The notes beneath the pieces are model-generated. The model worked only from the letters and a program-made list of their open reading frames with translations, ran no database searches and was not told the origin of the DNA. DNA of 64,000 nt from Butyrivibrio sp. NC2002. GTDB taxonomy: Bacteria > Bacillota > Clostridia > Lachnospirales > Lachnospiraceae. Shown here in pieces: positions 1 through 6,557 of the stretch (position 1 is the first letter of the stretch; each line of letters begins with the position of its first letter). The translations under genes and the position numbers were made by a program. The stretch spans positions 186,001 to 250,000 of the forward strand of contig NZ_KL370880.1 of the NCBI RefSeq assembly GCF_000702265.1, read 5' to 3'.

Positions 1-1
1 A

Positions 2-721
2 CCATCAATTGATATTCATTGCCATATAATGCCGGGGGTCGACGACGGTTCTCCTGATATGGAGACGAGTCTTGAAATGTTAAAGACTGCCCTGTCTGAA
101 GGTACTAAAGGCATGATTCTCACACCGCATCATAAACCGATGCATCATAACGTAAGTCCCGAACACAACATAGAATATACGGAAGAGCTCATGGAAAGAG
201 CGCATGAAAAAGGAATGAAGGTGCAGCTTTTTCCCGGAAATGAGATTTATTATTGCGACAATACCGTGAGAGAAATTGAGCAGGGGAGGATTTCTTCGCT
301 TGCAGACTCAAGGTATATGCTTGTAGAGTTTCATCCGACCGATATGTACAAGAGCATTCATAATGCTTTATATGCAGTTGCGTCAACAGGATACATGCCT
401 GTACTTGCTCATGTTGAGAGATATGCGGATATTGCAAAGCACATAAAATATGTGGATGAGCTAATCGATATGGGTGTATATATCCAGGTTAATGCAAACA
501 GTGTCATGGGAAAATACGGACTTGGGATAAGGCATTTTACAAGAGAGCTTTTAAAAGAAAAAATGGTTCATTTTATTGCCACGGATGCTCATGACAATAA
601 GGGACGTGCTCCGCATCTTTTGTCCTGCAGGGACTTTGTAGAGAGTAGATACGGTGAGGACTACGCGATCCGGATTTTTCATGATAATGCAATGAAAATA
701 TTACGAGACGAAATAATATAA
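2..721 (+). CDS. CpsB/CapC-type PHP-domain protein-tyrosine phosphatase, 5' end cut by window
   Basis: Manganese-dependent tyrosine phosphatase of the PHP superfamily, which dephosphorylates the CpsD/CapB kinase and so tunes capsule or exopolysaccharide export. The first ATG is at 29, but the frame is open to the window edge. Codons 11-25 encode D-I-H-C-H, the first metal-binding motif of PHP phosphatases, followed at once by the conserved PGVDDG. The true start therefore lies upstream, and the entry is 5'-partial by only a few codons. Other metal ligands fit the family: HHKPMHH near position 148, a central LVEFHP and LAHVER, and the C-terminal ATDAHD. It is followed after 48 bp by the Wzz-type adaptor and the kinase, the usual CpsB-C-D trio. 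Family assignment is firm; the substrate is inferred from the neighbours. Confidence 0.93.
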   Translation, partial: PSIDIHCHIMPGVDDGSPDMETSLEMLKTALSEGTKGMILTPHHKPMHHNVSPEHNIEYTEELMERAHEKGMKVQLFPGNEIYYCDNTVREIEQGRISSLADSRYMLVEFHPTDMYKSIHNALYAVASTGYMPVLAHVERYADIAKHIKYVDELIDMGVYIQVNANSVMGKYGLGIRHFTRELLKEKMVHFIATDAHDNKGRAPHLLSCRDFVESRYGEDYAIRIFHDNAMKILRDEII

Positions 722-769
722 AAAACTAGTGTAAGGAAAGATCTTTATTCTGCACGATAAGAGGGGCGT

Positions 770-1489
770 ATGGGAAGAGATGATGTAATTGAAATTAATC
801 TTGCCGAGATTTTCATGGTGCTTATTGGTAAGGCATGGCTAATAATCAGTTCAGGGATATTCTTTGCCCTTTTGTGTCTGTTTTTGAGTAGATTTGTCAT
901 TACTCCTTTGTATTCATCCACAACAAAAATATATATTTTGAATAAAGAAGAAGGCGCTACGGTAACGTATTCCGATGTGCAGATATCCACACAGCTGACG
1001 CAGGACTATGCTCAGCTGATAAAGAGTAGATACGTGCTTGAAGAGGTGATCCAGACACTTCATCTGGATATGGAATACGATGAATTCTATAATCTGGTTT
1101 CGATCAGTACGCCTGATGATACCCGTATCGTATCGATAACTGTCAGGGACTCTGATCCTATGATGGCTATGAAAGAGGCTAACTGCGTACGGGAAGTTGC
1201 ATCAAAACATATTCAAAACGTTATGGATATCGATGCTATCAATATTGCAGAGCTGGCAAATATGCCTACTGAAAAGTACAGCCCCAATGTAAAAAGATGG
1301 GGACTTATTGGAGGCATTGGTGCGGTAGTGGCTGTATCTGCGATCATTATTTTGAATTATCTGATGGATGACACTATAAAAACCAGTGATGATGTGGAAA
1401 ACTATCTTGGACTTAGCACTCTTGCGATGATTCCTGCAATTTCAGATGAACCTGCAGGTAAAAAGAAGAAAAAGCCGGGATCAAGATAA
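770..1489 (+). CDS. Wzz/CapA-type chain-length determinant, kinase adaptor
   Basis: Membrane adaptor (Wzz superfamily, YveK/CpsC/CapA type) that activates the separate cytoplasmic tyrosine kinase and influences polysaccharide chain length. It has 239 residues. A first membrane segment spans about 23-44, an extracytoplasmic domain about 45-175, then a proline-containing MPTEKYSPN stretch just before the second membrane segment at about 177-198. The cytoplasmic tail (about 199-239) ends in a run of lysines and would contact the kinase. GAGGGG at 761-766 supports the ATG at 770. Gram-positive systems split adaptor and kinase into two genes, exactly as here. The tail is short and has no tyrosine cluster; that lies in the kinase. 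Confidence 0.93.
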   Translation: MGRDDVIEINLAEIFMVLIGKAWLIISSGIFFALLCLFLSRFVITPLYSSTTKIYILNKEEGATVTYSDVQISTQLTQDYAQLIKSRYVLEEVIQTLHLDMEYDEFYNLVSISTPDDTRIVSITVRDSDPMMAMKEANCVREVASKHIQNVMDIDAINIAELANMPTEKYSPNVKRWGLIGGIGAVVAVSAIIILNYLMDDTIKTSDDVENYLGLSTLAMIPAISDEPAGKKKKKPGSR

Positions 1490-1508
1490 CAAAAGAGGAT
1501 GATGTTAT

Positions 1509-2360
1509 ATGCAGCAGACAACATTGCATTTTAGTGAAGCCGAAAACAATTATCAGATGAAGGAGTCCTACAAGACTCTTCGAAGTAATGTGGAATTCAG
1601 TGGTCAGGATGTAAGGGCTATCTCTGTTACAAGCTGTACTCCGGGCGAAGGAAAATCCAGTGTTTCCATGGCGCTTGCCAGAGCTTTTGCAGAAGCCGGG
1701 AAAAAGACGGTTCTTGTAGATGCTGATATGAGAAAATCAGTAATGGTTGGTAGATACAAGACGGGATCTGTAAGGCTTGGGCTTACGCATTGCCTTGTGG
1801 GAAGAGAAAAGCTTTCCAACGTTATTTGCGAGACGGATATTCCTAATCTTTACGTTATCTTTTCCGGACCGATACCGCCAAATCCCAGTGAGCTTCTTGG
1901 CGGAGAGATCTTTAAAAAGATACTTGATAACATGAAAAATGTTTTTGATTACATAATTGTTGATACGCCTCCTCTCGGAAGTGTAATTGATGCGGCTGTT
2001 ATAGCAAAGCAGTGCGATGGAACAATTATGGTCATTGAGGATAATGCGATAAGCTACAGATTTGCCCAAAGAGTAAAGGGACAGCTTGATAAGGCCGGAG
2101 CCAAGGTTATAGGAGCTGTTCTTAACAAGGTTGATATGAGTGGTGGTGTTTACGGGCATTACGGAAAATATTACGGCAAGTATTATGGCAAATACTACGG
2201 CAAATATTATGGGCGAGATAATGATAGTTCCGGTATGGGTGCAGTGGAGCCCGAGAGGGTAGGACCTCCCAGAAGACCTGCAGAAAACAGGGGACCAAGA
2301 AGAGGAACGGCTGATCTTGATGAACTTGACTATGTAGAAGGCGTTGTGAGAAAAGACTAA
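1509..2360 (+). CDS. CpsD/CapB-type bacterial tyrosine kinase with C-terminal Tyr repeat
   Basis: Cytoplasmic BY-kinase that autophosphorylates on a C-terminal tyrosine cluster and controls polysaccharide polymerisation and export together with the adaptor and phosphatase just upstream. Walker A PGEGKSS is at residues 45-51, Walker A' VLVDADMR at 68-75 and Walker B YIIVDTPP at 148-155. Ten tyrosines sit between residues 215 and 234 in a regular YYGK repeat. Unlike most family members, the protein does not stop there: about 48 further residues form a Pro/Arg-rich linker and an acidic end (LDELDYVEG) with one more tyrosine. An AAAGAGGA ribosome site lies before the ATG at 1509. Function is well supported; the role of the tail is unknown. 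Confidence 0.95.
   Translation: MQQTTLHFSEAENNYQMKESYKTLRSNVEFSGQDVRAISVTSCTPGEGKSSVSMALARAFAEAGKKTVLVDADMRKSVMVGRYKTGSVRLGLTHCLVGREKLSNVICETDIPNLYVIFSGPIPPNPSELLGGEIFKKILDNMKNVFDYIIVDTPPLGSVIDAAVIAKQCDGTIMVIEDNAISYRFAQRVKGQLDKAGAKVIGAVLNKVDMSGGVYGHYGKYYGKYYGKYYGKYYGRDNDSSGMGAVEPERVGPPRRPAENRGPRRGTADLDELDYVEGVVRKD
2157..2212 (+). repeat. In-frame 12-bp tandem repeat coding YYGK units
   Basis: About four to five copies of a degenerate 12-bp unit (TAYGGMAARTAY) lie in the 3' part of the tyrosine kinase gene and encode the YGKY array. Third-position differences between copies (tac/tat, ggc/gga, aag/aaa) show that the protein repeat is conserved while the DNA has diverged, so it is not a recent slippage product. 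In-frame loss or gain of a unit would change the number of phosphorylatable tyrosines by two. Confidence 0.75.
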
Positions 2361-2371
2361 GGAGCTTGAAT

Positions 2372-2860
2372 TTGAAAAGTAATATTTTAGCATTCTTTTT
2401 TACGGTGGGAAGCATTGCGATGGCGGTGCTCATTATATGGTTCTACAATTTATCCGACAGAACAGCTCCGGAAATGCGTTTTGTGGCGATGGATCTGACT
2501 TATGATGCCGATACCCAGGAGAAAGATCTGCTTAATGGTGTTATGGCATATGATGGTAAAGACGGCGATATTACAGACAGGATAGTGGTTGAAAAAACCA
2601 TAATCAACGAGGAGAGTTCGTCTGCCGTTGTATATTATGCCGTAAGTGATCTGTCAGGAAATGTTACAAAGCAGTCGCGCGTTTTTCCTGCTGATCTGGG
2701 CAGCTTTGATGAACAGGAAAATGCTATTGATGAAAATATGATGCTTCCCGAAGGATTCATTATGGAATCTGAAGAAGGCGAAGTGGTAGACGGACAGTCT
2801 GGTGAAGGACAAGAAACAGAAACAAGCACAGAGGGTAAGAGCGGTGAGGAACAAAACTAA
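2372..2860 (+). CDS. Membrane-anchored Ig-like (DUF5011-type) protein of the EPS locus
   Basis: Small exported protein of unknown role. Two TTG codons, at 2366 and 2372, could start it. The AAGGAG at 2359-2364 leaves only 1 nt before the first but 7 nt before the second, so TTG 2372 is chosen (about 162 residues). An uncleaved signal anchor at about 4-26 is followed by one beta-sandwich module with the pattern 'AYDGKDGDITDRI' ... 'YYAVSDLSGNVTKQSR', which resembles DUF5011/cadherin-like domains of Gram-positive surface proteins. The C-terminus from about residue 120 is acidic and Gly/Ser/Glu-rich. Its end overlaps the next gene, so the two are probably translated together. The domain call is by pattern only. 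Confidence 0.7.
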   Translation: MKSNILAFFFTVGSIAMAVLIIWFYNLSDRTAPEMRFVAMDLTYDADTQEKDLLNGVMAYDGKDGDITDRIVVEKTIINEESSSAVVYYAVSDLSGNVTKQSRVFPADLGSFDEQENAIDENMMLPEGFIMESEEGEVVDGQSGEGQETETSTEGKSGEEQN

Positions 2861-3902
2861 CAAAATCCTGCTTATATGGGCAATAATTGTCACTGTGATC
2901 CTTATAGTTGTTGCGGTGTTTGAAGTCGTAAGAGTAGTCGGCAAGTCTAATTTGTTTGCAAAAAATAACGTACAGGCACCTCAGGCTACGAGCACAGAAG
3001 TTCTTACTGCCGAGGAAAATGCCATGGAATGGCAGTCTGACTGGGTTAAACATAATGGCCAGATATATGACTACAATGAGGATATACTTACTTTTCTTGT
3101 GATGGGAATTGATAAGCTTGACGAGGAAGTGACCGAAGTTTACGGAGAAATAAACGGAGGGCAGGCAGATGCGCTTTTCCTTTTGGTATTTAATCCTCAC
3201 GACAAGACAACCAAGATAATAGGAATAAATAGAAATACCATGACAGATGTGGATTTCTATGATGAGTACAATAATTACATAACAACGAGCAAGGCTCAGA
3301 TCGCGATCCAGCATGGTTTTGGGGACGGGGTTGAAGGTTCATGTGAGCTTCAGAAAAAAGCAGTCAGCAATCTGTTTTACCAGCTTCCCATACATGGATA
3401 TGCTGCAATCAATATGAGTGCGATTGCAACGATAAATGATGCTATTGGCGGAGTTACCGTTGTGCCAAAGAGTGATTTTTCAACCAAAAATTATGAATTT
3501 CATGAAGGCGAAGAAGTACACCTCGATGGTGAAGCAGCCTTTGATTTTTTAAAGGGCAGGGATGTTAACCAGATAGGATCTGCTGACAAGAGGCTGGAGA
3601 GACAAAAGATATATCTGACTGCGTTTACCAATCAGATTTTGTCGCAGGCTGATAACGGACCGGCACTTGCGGCCAAGATATACAAGGAAATATCCAAGCA
3701 GATGACGACGGATGTGACCTTGGATGAGTTGTCATACATTGCGTCAAGCGTTTCTTCTTTTTCCTTTGATCAGGATAGTGTGTATCTGCTAAAAGGAAAA
3801 ACGATGATGGGTGAGAAATATGAAGAGTTCTACCCTGATGAAGAAGCTATGTATGATATGGTTCTTGATATTTTTTATGAAAAAGTTGATGTGAATGGGT
3901 AA
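2844..3902 (+). CDS. LytR-CpsA-Psr (LCP) family glycopolymer transferase
   Basis: LCP enzymes transfer undecaprenyl-pyrophosphate-linked glycopolymers onto peptidoglycan outside the membrane. The frame is open from a GTG at 2802, but that codon has no ribosome site, whereas GTG 2844 follows AGAGGG (2830-2835) by 8 nt; the later start is chosen (352 residues). It overlaps the preceding gene by 17 bp. A single membrane segment lies at about residues 7-30. The LCP domain runs from about 75 to 290: 'FLVMGIDK', 'ADALFLLVFN', 'KIIGINRNTMTDVD', 'YAAINMSAIATINDAIGGV' and 'KGRDVNQIGSADKRLERQK'. The conserved arginine residues of the lipid-phosphate pocket are present (INRNT, R of KGRD, RLER). Its place in a CpsBCD locus fits attachment of the polysaccharide to the wall. 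Confidence 0.92.
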   Translation: MRNKTNKILLIWAIIVTVILIVVAVFEVVRVVGKSNLFAKNNVQAPQATSTEVLTAEENAMEWQSDWVKHNGQIYDYNEDILTFLVMGIDKLDEEVTEVYGEINGGQADALFLLVFNPHDKTTKIIGINRNTMTDVDFYDEYNNYITTSKAQIAIQHGFGDGVEGSCELQKKAVSNLFYQLPIHGYAAINMSAIATINDAIGGVTVVPKSDFSTKNYEFHEGEEVHLDGEAAFDFLKGRDVNQIGSADKRLERQKIYLTAFTNQILSQADNGPALAAKIYKEISKQMTTDVTLDELSYIASSVSSFSFDQDSVYLLKGKTMMGEKYEEFYPDEEAMYDMVLDIFYEKVDVNG

Positions 3903-3915
3903 AGGTTTTTGAGAA

Positions 3916-4677
3916 ATGATCCGAAATAGTAGTTGGATAGCGCAGAATATGCGCAAAAGTTGGGGGTTTATTTTAGGTATGGGCATGTCAGTAGTTCTTA
4001 TGGCATGTGGGAATCAAAATACTACTAATAATGCCGGCGAGAGCGGCACTATGAATGAGACTGCGACAGACGGAACGGTTGATGTAAATGCGATTGCGGC
4101 AACTAATCCGGACGTGATCGGGTGGCTTTATGTTCCCGGTACAAATATCGATTATCCGATCTGTCAGAATATAGATGGTGATGATACATATTATGAGTCT
4201 CATGAATGCAATGGATTTACACAAAACGATAAAGGCGGCATATATATCGAAGCCGGAAATATGATGGATATGTGTGATTTTAACACGGTTATCCACGGGA
4301 AAACCACCTCCGATAACGATATGTTTTCCGAACTTTGGAACTTTGCTGATGAAAAGTTTTTCGAGGAAAACAGCCAGTTTGTGATATTTACACCTGATAA
4401 TATGCTCACTTATGAGATTTGGACTGCGTACCAGAGAGACAATACTTCACTCATAAGGGAATATGATTTTTCAGAAAACGATGGCTGCGAGAGCTTTTTG
4501 CAGGATATGAAAAAAGACTGGACTACCAATACTAATTTCAGATCCGGATGGGAGCAGGGAGTGACAGCCGACAATTTCCTGGTAACTCTTACTACTGTGG
4601 ATAAGGATCATCCGGATAAACAATGGGTAGTAGTTGGCTGCATGATAGGTGATGCGGCCGGGACGATAGACAGATAG
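3916..4677 (+). CDS. Sortase-B-fold lipoprotein lacking the catalytic residues
   Basis: Class B sortase-like protein of 253 residues that probably is not a transpeptidase. A lipoprotein signal ends in the lipobox V-L-M-A-C, with C31 as the lipidated residue. An Asn/Thr/Gly linker leads into the sortase B core (about 55-245): 'NPDVIGWLYVPGTNIDYPI', 'NTVIHGKTTSDNDMF', 'TYEIWTAY', 'FLVTLTTVDK', 'KQWVVVGCM'. In active SrtB these segments read YGHN, TLSTC and R-x-VVH. Here the catalytic His position is K129, the Cys position is V228 and the Arg position is Q236. The fold is kept while all three catalytic residues are gone. ATG 3949 is an alternative start that leaves the lipoprotein signal intact. 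A binding or scaffold role on the outer membrane face is inferred. Confidence 0.8.
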   Translation: MIRNSSWIAQNMRKSWGFILGMGMSVVLMACGNQNTTNNAGESGTMNETATDGTVDVNAIAATNPDVIGWLYVPGTNIDYPICQNIDGDDTYYESHECNGFTQNDKGGIYIEAGNMMDMCDFNTVIHGKTTSDNDMFSELWNFADEKFFEENSQFVIFTPDNMLTYEIWTAYQRDNTSLIREYDFSENDGCESFLQDMKKDWTTNTNFRSGWEQGVTADNFLVTLTTVDKDHPDKQWVVVGCMIGDAAGTIDR

Positions 4678-4745
4678 GCGTGTTTACGGAAAATTGTTTT
4701 TGAAAATGCCATTTTAATGCTTATTTTATGAATTATTAATAATCC

Positions 4746-4773
4746 TTATAACGGATTTTTGATAAAATATAAT
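4746..4773 (+). promoter_or_regulatory. Putative sigma-A promoter for the secreted protein at 4823
   Basis: A perfect TATAAT (4768-4773) lies 16 nt after TTATAA (4746-4751), in an A/T-rich gap between the sortase-like gene and the next gene. It suggests that the small secreted protein and perhaps the sugar transferase can be transcribed separately from the upstream EPS genes. Confidence 0.5.
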
Positions 4774-4822
4774 TAGAATTTTCTTATGAGATGTGCTTAG
4801 GGCACAGAAAGGGGTACAGGTT

Positions 4823-5473
4823 ATGAAAAAGATAGTTTCGCTTGTTATGGTTGGGGCAATGACATTTACTCTGGTGATTCCTGCAAAAGCTGCGGTTTCA
4901 CCTGAGGCAAATACCTATAATTACTATACGTACAACACGTATAATAATTACAATACCGATAACAGCGTTACAAATAACTATAATATCAGAATTACAGTAA
5001 AGGGTAACGGAAGTGCCAAGGTGCCGAAGGTTACAATAAAAGGCGGAGGCGGCAGCTCAGGTGGTGTAACAGTTAAGGGTAACGGAAATAATACTGTTTC
5101 TGCAGCACCCGGACTTGACTGCGTTCAGACAGTCGGACAAGGCGGAAAGCTTATAATCAATGGCTGCAAAACTAAAGCAGTATTGTCACTTTTTGAGACA
5201 ACAAGCGGATCAGTAAGTTCAGCCAAGGTTCTTGCAGCTTCACTTGGCGGTACAGTTAAAAATGTTGTTAACAGCCAGGCTCCCGGAGTCAGATTCAGCG
5301 AAGCTCAGGTTAACTTCTACACACCGGGCGTTAACGCAACTGATATTTACAGGGTATACATTCTTGGTGCAAACGGCACATGGGAAGAGATACCTGTAGA
5401 TGAGATCAGAAAAGATCACATCGTTGTAAGGATCAGAAAAGCAGGAACACTTGCATTTATTAAGATGAACTAA
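4823..5473 (+). CDS. Small secreted Asn/Tyr-rich protein, function unknown
   Basis: Exported protein of 216 residues with no family I recognise. The frame opens at a GTG at 4793, but GAAAGGGG (4807-4814) stands 8 nt ahead of ATG 4823, which begins an ideal signal peptide (MKKIVSLVMVGAMTF...AKA-AV, cleavage about residue 24). The mature N-terminus is an unusual Asn/Tyr/Thr tract (NTYNYYTYNTYNNYN), then come two short Gly-rich stretches each with VKGNG, and a C-terminal domain (about 95-216) that reads as a compact beta-rich fold (VNFYTPGVNATDIYRVYILG, GTWEEIPVDEI). It has two cysteines (CVQT, GCKT) that could form a disulfide. It sits between the sortase-fold lipoprotein and the priming glycosyltransferase. 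There is no LPxTG-type motif or C-terminal anchor, so it would be released or held non-covalently. Confidence 0.75.
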   Translation: MKKIVSLVMVGAMTFTLVIPAKAAVSPEANTYNYYTYNTYNNYNTDNSVTNNYNIRITVKGNGSAKVPKVTIKGGGGSSGGVTVKGNGNNTVSAAPGLDCVQTVGQGGKLIINGCKTKAVLSLFETTSGSVSSAKVLAASLGGTVKNVVNSQAPGVRFSEAQVNFYTPGVNATDIYRVYILGANGTWEEIPVDEIRKDHIVVRIRKAGTLAFIKMN

Positions 5474-5589
5474 CAGGCAATCGGGTAAAGGGTTTGTTTT
5501 TACAGACTCTGAGACTAAAGTACCAATGAAAAATTGGTAATAAGGTTTCCTTGGTGCGATAAGCACCGATTATGAGGGGAGGAAATCCT

Positions 5590-6294
5590 ATGAATGATAT
5601 GGCAGTAGCGAAAAGAGAAGAACTAGTAATCGAAGATGCCGGAAATAAAATCATAGCTCTGATATATCAGGAAGTATATGATCACAAAGCAAATATTTAT
5701 AAGGGCCTTAAGAGGTTGTTTGATGTTGTGGCATCAAGCTTTGCACTGGTTGTTTTGTCACCTGTGTTTTTGCTCACGGCACTTGCGATCCTGCTTGAAG
5801 ACGGAGGCCCCGTATTCTTTACACAGCAGAGAGCCGGAAAAGACATGAAGCCTTTTAAGATCTACAAGTTCAGGAGCATGTACAAAAATGCTGAGGCTCA
5901 GTTCCAGAGAATGCAGGCACAAAATGAGCAGACCGGACATGCTTTTAAGATCAAGGATGATCCCAGAATAACTCATGTCGGTAAATTTATCCGCAAGTAT
6001 TCCATAGATGAATTGCCGCAGCTTATTAACATCATTAAAGGCGATATGAGCATAGTCGGACCAAGACCAATCCTTCTTAATCAGATGGAAGAATGCAATG
6101 CTTATGAAAAGCAAAGACTTATCGTAAAACCCGGTCTTACCTGCTACTGGCAGGTCGGTGGAAGAGCCAATATTAAATGGGCTGAATGGGTTGAGCTTGA
6201 TCTTAAGTATATTCAGGATATGAGCATTGCAACTGACATTAAACTAATTTTCAAAACAATACCTGTTGTGTTTAAATCAGAAGGCGCATATTAA
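5590..6294 (+). CDS. Undecaprenyl-phosphate sugar-1-phosphate transferase (priming enzyme)
   Basis: Bacterial sugar transferase (WbaP/WcaJ/CpsE C-terminal type) that starts repeat-unit synthesis by moving a sugar-1-phosphate from a nucleotide sugar to undecaprenyl phosphate at the inner membrane face. AGGGGAGGA (5575-5583) places the start at ATG 5590, six codons inside the longer frame (234 residues). The N-terminal amphipathic part is followed by KRLFDVVASSFALVVLSPVF, the hairpin membrane element at about 40-65. Family motifs follow: PVFFTQQRAGKDMKPFKIYKFRSM, the KIDDPR-like KDDPRITHVGKFIRKYSIDELPQ, GDMSIVGPRP, and KPGLTCYWQVGGRA. This is the short single-domain form without the CoA-binding-like N-terminal domain. 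A strong terminator follows, closing the EPS locus. Confidence 0.94.
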   Translation: MNDMAVAKREELVIEDAGNKIIALIYQEVYDHKANIYKGLKRLFDVVASSFALVVLSPVFLLTALAILLEDGGPVFFTQQRAGKDMKPFKIYKFRSMYKNAEAQFQRMQAQNEQTGHAFKIKDDPRITHVGKFIRKYSIDELPQLINIIKGDMSIVGPRPILLNQMEECNAYEKQRLIVKPGLTCYWQVGGRANIKWAEWVELDLKYIQDMSIATDIKLIFKTIPVVFKSEGAY

Positions 6295-6308
6295 GTAAGA
6301 TTTTTTGG

Positions 6309-6340
6309 ACTCCCTCACTACAATGGTGAGGGAGTTTTTA
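6309..6340 (+). terminator. Rho-independent terminator of the EPS locus
   Basis: Perfect 10-bp stem (6309-6318 with 6326-6335), 7-nt loop, then a run of T. It lies 14 bp after the sugar transferase stop codon. Its T-tract is also the left arm of a second perfect hairpin. Confidence 0.92.
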
Positions 6341-6374
6341 TTACATAGGAAATTGCTTTCCTATGTAATAAAAA
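6335..6374. repeat. Second perfect 18-bp hairpin overlapping the terminator
   Basis: Positions 6335-6352 pair without mismatch with 6357-6374 (loop TTGC). The left arm begins with the five T residues that form the terminator's U-tract, so the two structures are mutually exclusive in RNA. On the reverse strand the hairpin is followed by ACTCCC rather than T, so it is not an obvious reverse terminator. Confidence 0.8.
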
Positions 6375-6460
6375 CGCTCCGCGAGGATGCGCACTCGCGC
6401 GAAAGGAATATGTTGCATTCTGCAACCGCGCTCGGCGCGAGAATGTCGCGAGCGCCATTC
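6374..6460. repeat. CpG-rich palindromic intergenic element, REP-like
   Basis: An island of alternating C/G in an A/T-rich intergenic region, with about 15 CpG dinucleotides in under 90 bp and several nested inverted repeats: CTCGCGC (6394-6400) with GCGCGAG (6435-6441), CATTCT (6416-6421) with AGAATG (6440-6445), and GCGCTCG (6428-6434) with CGAGCGC (6449-6455). It has no coding frame. Composition and palindromes resemble extragenic repeat elements, but only one copy is in this window, so dispersal cannot be shown here. Confidence 0.55.
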
Positions 6461-6480
6461 TTTTCTTATGCTTTTTTACA

Positions 6481-6509
6481 ATGACAAGAAATCCTCTAAA
6501 GCATATAAT
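6481..6509 (+). promoter_or_regulatory. Putative sigma-A promoter for the aldo/keto reductase operon
   Basis: ATGACA (6481-6486), 17-nt spacer, TATAAT (6504-6509), ending about 50 nt before the ATG at 6558. It lies directly downstream of the CpG-rich element. Confidence 0.6.
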
Positions 6510-6557
6510 TGAACTTAGAACAAATGGCTGTACTTTTAGGTAGGTGGGTGATTTTAT

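Noticed and set aside
1737-2433. Two overlapping reverse-strand frames opposite the tyrosine kinase
   Set aside because: They are mirror images of the repeat-rich kinase gene; no ribosome site or plausible protein composition.
5474-5589. Possible riboswitch between the secreted protein and the sugar transferase
   Set aside because: Short hairpins such as GGTGC/GCACC are present, but no known aptamer core (c-di-GMP, preQ1, others) could be recognised.
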